A DNA stretch of 64,000 nt. It comes from Aquabacter spiritensis (GTDB lineage Bacteria; Pseudomonadota; Alphaproteobacteria; Rhizobiales; Xanthobacteraceae). Below, one piece after another: positions 38,556 to 47,463 of the stretch (positions are counted from its first letter, which is position 1; each line of letters begins with the position of its first letter). The notes under the pieces are model-generated. The model did not search any database, had not been told where the DNA came from, and saw nothing but the letters and a program-made list of their open reading frames with translations. A program made the translations under genes and the position numbers. Location: the NCBI RefSeq assembly GCF_004346185.1, contig NZ_SMAI01000013.1, forward strand, positions 97,254 to 161,253, written 5' to 3'.

Positions 38556-39575
38556 TCAAGCCTTCCGTCCTGTAAAAAGAATGCACCAATAAGTCATTGT
38601 AGCTTGAGCGTGCAGGCGCAGATGCCATGCAAGCGTCACGGGTGCATCGCCGCTCAGGTTTTGGGCCGCCAGATGGCGGGTAACCTCTGCGGGCCCTTCG
38701 ATCCACTGGGCTGGAGGTGTGGCGTGGCTTGCCCAGTCGAATGGAGTGGCAAGGGCATAGCCGCCGCCAATGCGAAGAATCCTTGCAAGTTCAGCGATCA
38801 AGCGCTGCGGATCGGCAACGCAGTCGAGAATGTTGAGGCCGACCGCGCGCCCAAACGTTCCGCTCGCGAACGGTGGGGCCAATGCGTCGGCGATCCAGAA
38901 ATCCACCCTCTCGCTCCCCGGAAAGTTCGCGGGTGCTGATCGGCGTTCATAGCGAGTTCCCCCTTGGCGAAGGGGATAGGTGACGATGCCGTGATCGAGG
39001 GCCGTGCGGCCGACTTTGAGCAGGGGCCAATTGACGTCGATACCGAGAACCGGGGCCGATGTGGAAGCGGCGAGGCGGAATGTGGATCCCCCTACCGCGC
39101 AACCGATATCTAACGTCGGCCCCTCGCTCTGTTTAAGGCGCGTTACGGCGGCGTCGAGGCATGCCAACACGCTGCCCAACCCCGGTGACGAGTCGCCGAC
39201 GCCATCGATATCTCCGTGAGACAGATCGCCAAAATGGCCGTGGCCATAGCTCGATTGCTGCTGACGCACGATGTTGAATGCGGAATCCGGGCCGGTGACT
39301 GCGCCGATCGCCGCCTCCGCCGCCTCGCTCTCGATCCCGCTCTGGAGCACGAGATGGAGATTGGCGGACAGCCAGCCGGCGAGATCCGGCACCAGAATCG
39401 GCGTCCCGCCGAGGATGGGATAGGCTTGGCCGCACCCGTCCCGACAGAGCAGCACCCCCGCGCGGACGCCCGCGTCATCTTCCGCGTCGGCGCATAGATC
39501 GAGGCGCACCTCCTGACCGCGCAGCCGGCAGGCCGGGCAGATGGGCCGCAACGTCTCGAAATGGAGCCGGCGCAT
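38556..39575 (-). CDS. SAM methyltransferase with N-terminal zinc-ribbon, inside the T6SS locus
   Basis: A 339-residue cytoplasmic protein. The N-terminal 65 residues resemble a Trm112-like zinc ribbon (C13-x2-C16, C44-x3-C48, then AYPILGGTPILVPDL). The class I methyltransferase core follows, with motif I TLDIGCAVGG (154-163), VLGIDVNWPLLKVG, the late motif VGLNILDCVADPQRLIAELA and RILRIGGGYALATPFDW. The start is ATG 39575, two bases after the PAAR stop, so it is coupled to PAAR; the in-frame extension across PAAR is rejected. It precedes hcp. The substrate is unknown. Position between spike tip and tube genes suggests modification of a secreted part or of cargo. Confidence 0.75.
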   Translation of the reverse strand: MRRLHFETLRPICPACRLRGQEVRLDLCADAEDDAGVRAGVLLCRDGCGQAYPILGGTPILVPDLAGWLSANLHLVLQSGIESEAAEAAIGAVTGPDSAFNIVRQQQSSYGHGHFGDLSHGDIDGVGDSSPGLGSVLACLDAAVTRLKQSEGPTLDIGCAVGGSTFRLAASTSAPVLGIDVNWPLLKVGRTALDHGIVTYPLRQGGTRYERRSAPANFPGSERVDFWIADALAPPFASGTFGRAVGLNILDCVADPQRLIAELARILRIGGGYALATPFDWASHATPPAQWIEGPAEVTRHLAAQNLSGDAPVTLAWHLRLHAQATMTYWCILFTGRKA

Positions 39576-39577
39576 GC

Positions 39578-39961
39578 TCAGCCGCCGATCATGACGGTCG
39601 GGCAGCCCGGCGGCAAAATGGTTCCGCTCGGGCTCGGGATCGGGGCGACGCAGCTCGAATGGAGCGTGCTGTCGCCGACCCGTGCCGCCGGCAGGCTGCC
39701 GATCAGCACGGTGGCGGATCCCTTCAGGATCATGCCCGGCCCGCCGGGCACGCAGCCGGCCAGCATGCAGGGCATGGTCGTGTCGGTCACCCGTGCCGCC
39801 GGCATGTTGCCGATCAGCACGGTCGGGCATCCCTTCATGATCGCGAGCGGCATGGCGGGATGCGGGACCGGGGTCGGCACCGGGGCAGGCGGATGCATGG
39901 GCGCATGGCAATGCGGGGCTGCCTGCAGTGCCTTGTCTGTCATGCGTGCGGCGGGGGGCAT
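39578..39961 (-). CDS. PAAR-domain spike-tip protein
   Basis: A 127-residue PAAR protein that caps the VgrG needle. PAAR-type units are visible: MPPAARMTD at the start, CPTVLIGNMPAARVTDTTMP in the middle, SATVLIGSLPAARVGDSTLH next, and CPTVMIGG at the end. His and Cys residues (HCHAPMHPP, C-rich turns) suit zinc binding at the tip. It has no C-terminal toxin extension. It is 23 bases behind clpV and two bases ahead of the zinc-ribbon methyltransferase gene. The vgrG gene lies 4.3 kb away on the same strand. Confidence 0.92.
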   Translation of the reverse strand: MPPAARMTDKALQAAPHCHAPMHPPAPVPTPVPHPAMPLAIMKGCPTVLIGNMPAARVTDTTMPCMLAGCVPGGPGMILKGSATVLIGSLPAARVGDSTLHSSCVAPIPSPSGTILPPGCPTVMIGG

Positions 39962-39984
39962 GGGCCGGCTCCGGTCGGGGCGTA

Positions 39985-42621
39985 TCAGGCCACCGAATAG
40001 GTGAATTGTCCGTCCGGCCCGATGCCGACCGTCACGCGTTCAATGGGCTTCTCCTGCGCCAGAGCCTGCAAAATCTCCGCCGACATTTCCGGCAGCAGGG
40101 TGCGGGAGAGGATGTTTTCGATGTTGCGGGCGCCGGACGCGCTTTCGGTGCAGCGCGCCGCGATCGTCTCGATCAAGGCCGGATCATAGTCGAACACGGC
40201 CTCGTAGGCATCGGCCACCCGCCGGCGGATGCGCTCCATCTGGAGGACGACGATCTTGCGGATCACCTCGTCGGTCAGCGGCAGATAGGGGACGAGCGTG
40301 ACGCGCCCGAGGAAGGCGGCCTTGTAATATTTCATCAATTCGGGCCGGAGCGCCTCGGCGAGGATGTGGGGCTCCGGTGCCGTGTCCGGGTCGGCGCACA
40401 ATTTCGCGATCAGATCGGACGCGGCGTTCGACGTCATGATGATGATCGTGTTCTTGAAATCGATGTCCCGGCCTTCACCGTCCTTCATGTGGCCCTTGTC
40501 GAACACCTGGAAGAACACGTCTTGGACGCCCTGATGGGCTTTTTCCATCTCGTCGAGGAGGATCACCGAATAGGGCTTGCGCCGTACCGCCTCGGTCAGG
40601 ATGCCGCCCTCGCCATAGCCGACATAGCCGGGAGGCGAGCCCATGAGGAGGCTGACCTTATGCTCCTCCTTGAACTCCGACATGTTGATCGTGGTGAGGT
40701 TCTGCTCGCCGCCATAGAGCAGTTCGGCGAGTGTAAGGGCGGTCTCGGTCTTTCCGACGCCCGAGGGGCCGACCATTAGGAATACGCCGAGCGGCTTGCG
40801 CGGGTCGGTGAGGCCGGCCCGTGAGGTGCGGATTGCCTGAACCACGGCATTGATCGCGTGCGACTGGCCGACGATCCGGCGCTCCATGGTCTCCTGCAGG
40901 GCGAGCACGTTGCGGATCTCGTCGGACCGCATCCGGCCGGCGGGAATGCCGGTCCAGTTCTGCACCACCTCGGCGATCGCCTGGCCGTCCACCAGCGGGA
41001 ACACCAGCGGGTTTTCACCTTGAACGGTATGCAACCGATCGTGCAGCTCGGTGAACTCGGACTTCAGTGCATCCGTGTCGTCCTCCGGCGGCGCCGTCTC
41101 GAGCGCGGTGCGGATCGCCTGCAGCCGATCGACCAGCTCTTTTTCCTCCTGCCAGCGCGCGTCGAGCGCGGCCCGTTCCTCGACAAGTTGCGCACGTTCG
41201 TCCTCAAGCGCGGTGCGGCGCCCCCCATTCGCCGTGCCGACCGCCGCCTCCCGCCTCAGTAGCGCCAGCTCGGCGTCGATCCGGCCGACGCGCCGCTCGC
41301 GGTCCTCGATTGCGCCTGGAATGGTGGTCTGGCTCACGGCAACGCGTGCGCAGGCCGTATCGAGCAGCGACACGCCCTTGTCAGGCAGTTGGCGCGAGGG
41401 AATGTAGCGCGCGGACAGGCGCACGGCTTCGCCGATCGCTTCGTCGAGAATCCGCACCTTGTGGAACTTTTCAAGCACCGGAACGAGGCCGCGCAACATG
41501 GCGACGGCGAGTGGCTCAGACGGTTCCTCGACCTTTACGACTTGGAAGCGGCGGGTGAGGGCCGCATCCTTCTCGAAATATTTTTTATACTCCGCCCAGG
41601 TGGTCGCGGCGATTGTGCGCAGTTCGCCGCGGGCCAGAGCCGGCTTCAGCAGGTTCGCCGCATCGCCCTGACCGGCCGCGCCGCCGGCACCCACCAGATT
41701 ATGGGCTTCGTCGATGAACAGGATGATCGGTACAGGTGAGGCCTTCACCGCGTCGATGACCGAGCGCAGGCGGTTCTCGAACTCGCCCTTCATGCTGGCG
41801 CCCGCCTGGAGCAGGCCGAGATCGAGCGTGCGCAGGCACACGTCGCGCAGCGCGGGCGGGACGTCGCCGGCCGCAATCTTCAGCGCAAATCCCTCTACGA
41901 CAGCGGTCTTGCCCACCCCTGCCTCGCCCGTGAGGATCGGGTTGTTCTGGCGGCGCCGGATCAGGATATCGACGATCTGCCGGATCTCGTCGTCACGGCC
42001 GAGGATAGGGTCGATCCGCCCGGCCTTCGCTTCGGCCGTGAGGTCGACGGTGTATTGACCGAGGGCGTCGCCGCTCCGGCCGCCCGCCGCTGCCGGCTCG
42101 CTCGCGCCGGCCGGGCCGGCACCGGGCAGGGTGGCCGAAGTCTGCTCGCCCGACTTCGCCATGATGGCAGGGAAGTCCTTGCGCAGCGCGTCGACCGAAA
42201 GGGCGCGGAATTCGGAGGAAATGTCGTTGAGCCGGAGATTGAGGCTCTCGTCCGCCAACATGGCCCAGAGAAGGTGGCCGGAGCGCACCTGTCCAAGGCC
42301 GGAGACGATCGAGGCCAGCAGCCAAGCTTCCTTGGTGGCGGAGATGATGTCCGGCGACAGGCCGGGCGGGCGGCTGTTCCCGGAGCGCAGCCGATCGAGG
42401 CTGCGGCTGATGTCGAGCTGCACCCGTCCGACGTCGATGCCGTAGAGCGACATCATCACGGAAATGTCGCACGTGGAGTCTTCGAGCATCTTGGTTAACC
42501 AGTGCTCGACCTCGACCGCGTAATGGGTCCGCATCAGGGCGAAGCCCGCGGCATTTTCCAAGCCTGCGCGAGAGACCTGGTTCAAGCGCGAGATCAGCGG
42601 CTTAAGATCAATCGGAGTCAT
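39985..42621 (-). CDS. clpV: T6SS sheath-recycling ATPase ClpV (TssH)
   Basis: An 878-residue AAA+ disaggregase of the ClpV class that unfolds contracted TssB/TssC sheath. The N-terminal domain ([20 protein letters not shown]) has the ClpV-specific pattern. The first AAA domain has Walker A GEAGVGKT at residues 232-239. A coiled-coil middle domain follows. The second AAA domain has [28 protein letters not shown] and [14 protein letters not shown]. Length is typical. It appears to be the first minus-strand gene of the main T6SS run, divergent from tssJ across 246 bases. Confidence 0.97.
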   Translation of the reverse strand: MTPIDLKPLISRLNQVSRAGLENAAGFALMRTHYAVEVEHWLTKMLEDSTCDISVMMSLYGIDVGRVQLDISRSLDRLRSGNSRPPGLSPDIISATKEAWLLASIVSGLGQVRSGHLLWAMLADESLNLRLNDISSEFRALSVDALRKDFPAIMAKSGEQTSATLPGAGPAGASEPAAAGGRSGDALGQYTVDLTAEAKAGRIDPILGRDDEIRQIVDILIRRRQNNPILTGEAGVGKTAVVEGFALKIAAGDVPPALRDVCLRTLDLGLLQAGASMKGEFENRLRSVIDAVKASPVPIILFIDEAHNLVGAGGAAGQGDAANLLKPALARGELRTIAATTWAEYKKYFEKDAALTRRFQVVKVEEPSEPLAVAMLRGLVPVLEKFHKVRILDEAIGEAVRLSARYIPSRQLPDKGVSLLDTACARVAVSQTTIPGAIEDRERRVGRIDAELALLRREAAVGTANGGRRTALEDERAQLVEERAALDARWQEEKELVDRLQAIRTALETAPPEDDTDALKSEFTELHDRLHTVQGENPLVFPLVDGQAIAEVVQNWTGIPAGRMRSDEIRNVLALQETMERRIVGQSHAINAVVQAIRTSRAGLTDPRKPLGVFLMVGPSGVGKTETALTLAELLYGGEQNLTTINMSEFKEEHKVSLLMGSPPGYVGYGEGGILTEAVRRKPYSVILLDEMEKAHQGVQDVFFQVFDKGHMKDGEGRDIDFKNTIIIMTSNAASDLIAKLCADPDTAPEPHILAEALRPELMKYYKAAFLGRVTLVPYLPLTDEVIRKIVVLQMERIRRRVADAYEAVFDYDPALIETIAARCTESASGARNIENILSRTLLPEMSAEILQALAQEKPIERVTVGIGPDGQFTYSVA

Positions 42622-42708
42622 GCGTGTCGCCTCCCAACCCGTTCTGCCCGGCGCCAGCGCGATCCCCGGCCATCACCCACTCAATAGCGCGCAATATGTC
42701 GATTTTTT

Positions 42709-42737
42709 TTGAACCCCGGCGGCCCCTCGGGTAAAAA
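42709..42737 (+). promoter_or_regulatory. Possible promoter for tssJ
   Basis: TTGAAC (42709-42714), 17 bases, then TAAAAA (42732-42737) lie in the clpV-tssJ divergent gap. Each box matches the sigma-70 consensus at four of six positions, with ideal spacing. The start of tssJ is about 130 bases downstream. Nothing comparable was seen for clpV on the other strand. Confidence 0.3.
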
Positions 42738-42867
42738 TCATTAAGCACCCGCGCCGAACCTGATCAGGAATGTCATGTTTCGGCAATGAGTTTCGCCGAG
42801 AGCATAGCGCGATCGTGGCGGGTGAGAGGAGGGCCGCAGGGCTTCTCCAAGGGGGAGCCGAGACGGC

Positions 42868-43416
42868 GTGTCACATCCAATCAAGCGCACGGCGGATCGT
42901 CTTCGCCCAATTTCGCGGCGAGACGTTCTGCGCGGCGGGGCGGCAGCCCTGGCAGCCGGCGGCACGGCGGCTTTGGCCGGCTGCGGCAGCCTCCTGCCTC
43001 CGCCCAAACAGACCATTATCGGCATTCGGATCATTTCCGACGATACGATCAATCCCTCGCCCGCCGGGGTCGCCGCGCCGGTCGTGGTGCGGATTTACGC
43101 GCTGAAGAGCAATGTGCTGTTCCTCCAGAGCGACTTTCAGACCATGTTCAGCGGGGACGAGGCCTATCTCGGCAGCAGCCTCGCCTTCCGGCGGGAGGTT
43201 CTGGTCCCGCCCAACGCCAATATTCCGTTCAAGGCCGAAGTGGCTCCGGAGGCCGAATACGTCGCTGCGATGGCCCTTTTTCGGGCCAGCGATCAGTCGC
43301 AATGGCGCGTGATCTATGATCTGGAGCCGAGCAAGGTCAACGACCTCCAACTCAACGTATCGGAGAACCTTCTCTATCTGCAGCGCGTGATCGTCGGCAG
43401 CCGGCCGCTTCTTTGA
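42868..43416 (+). CDS. tssJ: T6SS outer-membrane lipoprotein TssJ with Tat-type signal
   Basis: A 182-residue TssJ (SciN/VasD), the outer-membrane lipoprotein that anchors TssM. The lipobox is ALAGC (Cys39). The mature part shows the TssJ beta-sandwich pattern (APVVVRIYALKSNVLF, FQTMFSGDE, then LYLQRVIVGSRPLL). The signal peptide carries a twin-arginine motif ISRRDVLRGGAAALA (R17-R18), unusual for this subunit. The start is GTG 42868, with GGGGGAG about 11 bases upstream. It is the only core T6SS gene on the plus strand. It ends nine bases from the convergent ParA-like gene. Confidence 0.9.
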   Translation: MSHPIKRTADRLRPISRRDVLRGGAAALAAGGTAALAGCGSLLPPPKQTIIGIRIISDDTINPSPAGVAAPVVVRIYALKSNVLFLQSDFQTMFSGDEAYLGSSLAFRREVLVPPNANIPFKAEVAPEAEYVAAMALFRASDQSQWRVIYDLEPSKVNDLQLNVSENLLYLQRVIVGSRPLL

Positions 43417-43425
43417 GGCGTCTGC

Positions 43426-44217
43426 TCAGCTCTGCCCGCTGCCCGGAACGCTGCGCGCGATATAAGGCAAGACCTGCTTCAGGGCCGCCAGATATGGAGA
43501 ATCTGGCCGCACCGCCTGGAGCACGCCGGCGCTGCCCAGCCGGATCAGATCCTCGCTGAGCGGCAGAACGCAGGCCACCGGCGTCTGGTAGGCGGCCTCG
43601 ATCTCGTCCCGCAATTCGGCGATGTTCATCGAGGCGAGCGCCTTGTTGACCACCAGCACCAGTTGCGGCACTTCCAGCCGCCGCGCGAGCTCCAGCGTCA
43701 CCGCTGTTCCCTGATAGTCCTGCTGGTCCGGGCGGAGCACGAGGAGGAGGCAATCGGAGACGGCGATCGACAAGAGAGTCTCCTCATTTACCCCCGGATG
43801 CGTGTCGATCAGGAGATAGTCGAGCTGCAGCTTCTGGCACAGGGCATGGATGCCTTGGTTGAGCAGTTCGACCGCATAACCTTCCTTCAGGATCCGGGCG
43901 ATCTCGCCGGTGCGCATGCTGCTCGGCACGAGAAGGACGCGGCCCGCGCCCAAGGCGGCGCCCTGCGGCACGACCGATTGGGTGACGTCGATCACCGCGT
44001 CTTCGACCTCGCAGCGCCCCCAGAGGAAATCGTTGAGGGTGGAACGCATCGCATGCGGATCGACCCCGAACAGGGCGTGGATGCCGGGGGATCGGATGTC
44101 GACGTCCACGACGCCGACGCGATGGCCCTGCCCGGCGAGCAGCGCCGCTACATTGGCGGTGATGTTCGACTTGCCGGTCCCGCCTCGGTACGAATGGGTC
44201 GAGATGATGCAGGTCAT
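43426..44217 (-). CDS. ParA/MinD-family ATPase linked to the T6SS control genes
   Basis: A 263-residue P-loop ATPase of the ParA/MinD superfamily. The deviant Walker A is YRGGTGKSN (10-18), VGVVDVDIRSPGIHALFG follows (Walker A' region), and YLLIDTHPGV is Walker B-like. The signature lysine expected before GGxGKS is replaced by Arg11. ParA-type proteins position large complexes or plasmids by switching between dimer and monomer. Its start overlaps the end of the PP2C phosphatase gene by four bases, so the two are co-translated. A role in locating or activating the T6SS is inferred from that coupling. It is not a chromosome-partition gene by context, since no parB is adjacent. Confidence 0.82.
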   Translation of the reverse strand: MTCIISTHSYRGGTGKSNITANVAALLAGQGHRVGVVDVDIRSPGIHALFGVDPHAMRSTLNDFLWGRCEVEDAVIDVTQSVVPQGAALGAGRVLLVPSSMRTGEIARILKEGYAVELLNQGIHALCQKLQLDYLLIDTHPGVNEETLLSIAVSDCLLLVLRPDQQDYQGTAVTLELARRLEVPQLVLVVNKALASMNIAELRDEIEAAYQTPVACVLPLSEDLIRLGSAGVLQAVRPDSPYLAALKQVLPYIARSVPGSGQS

Positions 44218-45449
44218 CGTCCGTCTTCCCGTTTGCCGGTGCCATGGCGCGCGCGCATATCGCGCGCGCGCCGCTGCAGATCCTGGAAATATTCTGTTTC
44301 CACGATCTCCCCCACCTCGCGGCGGAACTCCTTTCGGTCGATATCGACTTTCAGGCGCTCGACCGTCACGGCGAGTTCGGCGTTCTCCTTGGCGAGCCGG
44401 CGGTTGGCCACCTCAAGATCGGCGTGCGCAGCCCGCAGGTCGTCGATAAGGCCCGTGAGGCGCATTTCCCGCGCTTCAACCTGGACCAGCATGAAACCGA
44501 ACGATTCGGCGAGCTGGCGCAAGGTTGGCGAGGCATCCTCCGCAATGGTCATTTCGAACAATTCGTCAGCATGGCTGTAGCTGCCGTGAGCGATCTGCCA
44601 GCAGACCCGCTCGAGGCGCGCCAGCGCGCCGGTCTCCGGCCCGCGCTGCGTAACCTCCACCGGCACTTCGGTTGCCGGCCGGAGACGGATCGTGTCGTCG
44701 CGTTCCACGTCTCTGTCCTCATTCAAACCGGCGCCCATCATCCCCACCACGATCGCCGTCGCGTCGTCCCGGCCGCCAGCGTGCTGCGCCTCTTGGACGA
44801 GGCGGGCCGCAGAATCGCCGGTTCGATCCTGGAGCAGATGTGTCATCCGGTCATGGCCAACCGGGCCCGAAACTCCATCCGAGCACAGCAGCAAAACATC
44901 GCCCTGCCGCAGCGATATGACACAGGATTCGATCTCGATTTCGGGCTCCACGCCGACAGCGCGGGTCAGGACCGGCCGCTTTCCGCCAGTGTGATGAAGG
45001 CTGACCCAGGCGCTATGGTCCTCCGTCACCTGCGTCAGGATACGTTCGCGCAGCAGATAGAGCCGCGAATCGCCGGCCCAAAGGCAGGCCGCATGCTCTC
45101 CCTCGACCAGCAGGGCGACGAGGGTGGACCCCATGACAAAGGGGGGCTTTGCGTTGCGCCCGTCTTCGAACAAGTCCGCATTCGCGCGACGTATGCACGC
45201 TTCGGCGCTCTGAACCCGTGCCTCCCAGGCCGGGGGAAGGGGAAGCGCGTTCTCGAACGTTCGGATGATGCCCCAGCTCGCACGTTCACCGGCGGCAAGC
45301 CCACCGACGCCGTCGGCGAGGACAAACAGACCGTGGTCTGGTGCGCAGAGATAAGCGTCCTGGTTCCGCTCCCGTCCGGCGCCCTGGAGGCTTGCCGCGG
45401 AAGCCCGCAGGGGGGGTGCGTTCGCCCGTTCCGCCGATGCCCCAGCCAT
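44214..45449 (-). CDS. PP2C-type protein phosphatase, PppA-like, with C-terminal coiled coil
   Basis: A 411-residue protein. The N-terminal PP2C domain has metal-binding motifs: RNQDAYL (Asp31), VLADGVGG (Asp46), LCSDGVSGP and GGRDDATAIVV. The C-terminal third is a predicted coiled coil (ADLEVANRRLAKENAELAVT and VERLKVDIDRKEFRREVGEI). PppA phosphatases reverse PpkA phosphorylation of Fha and so turn T6SS off. The FHA gene and a kinase gene are in this window. ATG 45449 is chosen; a GTG at 45476 is possible. The coiled coil is longer than in simple PppA proteins and may bind a partner such as the ParA-like ATPase. Confidence 0.85.
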   Translation of the reverse strand: MAGASAERANAPPLRASAASLQGAGRERNQDAYLCAPDHGLFVLADGVGGLAAGERASWGIIRTFENALPLPPAWEARVQSAEACIRRANADLFEDGRNAKPPFVMGSTLVALLVEGEHAACLWAGDSRLYLLRERILTQVTEDHSAWVSLHHTGGKRPVLTRAVGVEPEIEIESCVISLRQGDVLLLCSDGVSGPVGHDRMTHLLQDRTGDSAARLVQEAQHAGGRDDATAIVVGMMGAGLNEDRDVERDDTIRLRPATEVPVEVTQRGPETGALARLERVCWQIAHGSYSHADELFEMTIAEDASPTLRQLAESFGFMLVQVEAREMRLTGLIDDLRAAHADLEVANRRLAKENAELAVTVERLKVDIDRKEFRREVGEIVETEYFQDLQRRARDMRARHGTGKREDGR

Positions 45450-45632
45450 GTCGTCTCGCCTTCGCGCCGCAGCCACAGTGTCTTATAGCGCTTTCCCGCG
45501 CCGCGCATGCAGTCCGGTTGGCGTTGATCGAGGCGTGGATGGCGCCGCCATCGCCGCTCCGGCGCCTTGGACCGGGCCCGTGAAGGGGCTATGTCTGTCC
45601 AGTGACTGTCGGCCCGGCGGTGCGGAGCGCTG

Positions 45633-46427
45633 ATGCAAGCCTATCTCGATCTGCTCCGGCACGTTCTGGAGAATGGTGTGCCGAAGGACGACCGGACCGG
45701 CACGGGGACGCTGTCCGTGTTCGGCCACCAGATGCGGTTCGATCTGTCGGCGGGTTTCCCCTTGGTCACGACCAAGAAGCTGCATCTGAAATCGATCGTC
45801 CACGAACTGCTCTGGTTTCTCGCCGGCGACACCAATGTGCGCTATCTGCGCGAAAATGGCGTCACGATCTGGGACGAATGGGCCGATGCGAACGGTGATC
45901 TCGGACCGGTCTATGGGCGCCAATGGCGCTCTTGGGCGGCCCCCGACGGACGCACCATTGATCAATTGACGCAGGTCGTTTCGGAGATCCGAAAGAATCC
46001 CGATTCCCGCCGGCTCATCGTCTCGGCCTGGAATCCGGCCGACATTGCCGATATGGCCCTGCCGCCGTGCCATTGCCTGTTTCAATTCGCAGTGGCGCGG
46101 GGGCGGCTCTCCTGCCAGCTCTATCAGCGATCCGCCGACATTTTCCTCGGCGTCCCTTTCAACATCGCCTCTTATGCGCTTCTGACCCACATGGTCGCGC
46201 AGGCGACCGGGCTCGAAGCGGGCGACTTCATCCATACGTTCGGGGACGCGCACCTCTATCGCAATCATCTCGATCAGGCGCGCCTTCAACTCTCCCGCGC
46301 CCCGCGCCCGTTGCCGCGGCTGGATCTGAACCCCAAGGTGACCGACCTGTTCGCCTTCCGCTACGAAGACATCGCAATCGCCGGCTATGAGCCGCATGCT
46401 CACATCAAGGCGCCGGTCGCGATCTGA
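45633..46427 (+). CDS. thyA: Thymidylate synthase
   Basis: A 264-residue ThyA that makes dTMP from dUMP using methylene-tetrahydrofolate. The nucleophile C146 sits in [11 protein letters not shown]. Substrate-binding [21 protein letters not shown]-like [11 protein letters not shown] and [19 protein letters not shown] are present. The length and catalytic Cys number match the E. coli enzyme. It is the first of two housekeeping genes (with msrQ) lying between the phosphatase/ParA pair and the kinase gene. No dihydrofolate reductase gene is adjacent, although thyA-folA pairing is common. Confidence 0.98.
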   Translation: MQAYLDLLRHVLENGVPKDDRTGTGTLSVFGHQMRFDLSAGFPLVTTKKLHLKSIVHELLWFLAGDTNVRYLRENGVTIWDEWADANGDLGPVYGRQWRSWAAPDGRTIDQLTQVVSEIRKNPDSRRLIVSAWNPADIADMALPPCHCLFQFAVARGRLSCQLYQRSADIFLGVPFNIASYALLTHMVAQATGLEAGDFIHTFGDAHLYRNHLDQARLQLSRAPRPLPRLDLNPKVTDLFAFRYEDIAIAGYEPHAHIKAPVAI

Positions 46428-46537
46428 GCGGGACGGACGGAGGAGACGTGCGGGTCTCACGGCGTTGTGCGCGCGGGGGTGTAACTTTCCAGGTTCCGGG
46501 CGCGTAAACAGGGCACGACCCTCGCGACGGACGGCAA

Positions 46538-47395
46538 ATGAACCTCTTTCACGAAAAGTCCGGGCGATTTAGCCCGGAGAAGACGGTGGCGTTTCTCGCC
46601 GCCATTTTACCGGTCCTGTGGCTGGCAGTGGATGCAGCGATGGGAAATCTGGGCGCGCGGCCGTTGATGGCCGCGATCCATTTTACCGGGCTGTTCGCCG
46701 TCCGTTTTCTGCTCCTGAGCCTTGCCGTAACACCGGTTCGGCGGCTTTTCGATTGGCCGAAACTCGTGCTTGCGCGGCGCTGCCTCGGTGTTGCCGCCTT
46801 CGGCTATGCTGCGCTTCATCTGGCCCTCTATGTGGCGGACCAGGGCTTCAATCTCGCGACCGTCGGGCGCGAGATTGTCCTGCGTTTCTATCTTGCCATC
46901 GGCGCGATCGCCCTGGTTTTTCTGCTCATTCTCGCCTCGACCTCGTTCGACCGTGTCATCCGCCGGATGGGCGGGCGGCGTTGGCTGCTGCTCCATCGCA
47001 GCGTCTATCTGGTCGCGCCGCTCGCGCTCGCGCACTTCCTGATCCAATCCAAGCTCGACGTGACTGAGCCGATCATGATGATGGGATTCCTCATCCTCCT
47101 GTTCGGATACCGATTGGTGCAGCGTGTTCGGGTTGAATTGACGGCAGCGGTGGCGGGCGGGCTGGCGCTCATCGCTGGACTTCTGACGGCGCTGGGCGAG
47201 ATCGCCTGGTACGGCCTCGCGACGGGCGTGGACCCCTGGCTGGTCGCAGAGGCGAATCTGACACCGGGCCTCGGCATCAGTCCTGCGCTTTGGGTTGCGG
47301 GCTCTGGGCTGGGGGTCGCGGGCGCCGCGGCCGTGTGGCGGCGGCTGCGGCCGCCCCGTGACAAAGCGGTGCGGCTGAAGGCGCGCTCGGCCTGA
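46538..47395 (+). CDS. msrQ: Haem-binding membrane subunit MsrQ of the MsrPQ system
   Basis: A 285-residue membrane protein of the YedZ/MsrQ family, which passes electrons from the quinone pool to periplasmic MsrP for repair of oxidised methionine. The ferric-reductase-like core includes GLFAVRFLLLSLAVTPVRRL, ARRCLGVAAFGYAALHLALY and LLLHRSVYLVAPLALAHFL, whose His residues suit haem ligation. It lacks the usual msrP next door. Its C-terminal extension of about 80 residues (from VELTAAVAGGLALIAG) adds two more hydrophobic helices compared with the standard protein of about 210 residues. Confidence 0.87.
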   Translation: MNLFHEKSGRFSPEKTVAFLAAILPVLWLAVDAAMGNLGARPLMAAIHFTGLFAVRFLLLSLAVTPVRRLFDWPKLVLARRCLGVAAFGYAALHLALYVADQGFNLATVGREIVLRFYLAIGAIALVFLLILASTSFDRVIRRMGGRRWLLLHRSVYLVAPLALAHFLIQSKLDVTEPIMMMGFLILLFGYRLVQRVRVELTAAVAGGLALIAGLLTALGEIAWYGLATGVDPWLVAEANLTPGLGISPALWVAGSGLGVAGAAAVWRRLRPPRDKAVRLKARSA

Positions 47396-47463
47396 GGAAG
47401 GCGGCGGTCTCGGAAAGAAACAAACCCCGGTGGTGCGAGCGGAACAGAGGGAGGCGGCGGGGC

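Noticed and set aside
45633..47395. thyA and msrQ considered as T6SS-related cargo or islands
   Set aside because: They look like ordinary housekeeping genes with native composition on the opposite strand. Their placement inside the T6SS region looks incidental.
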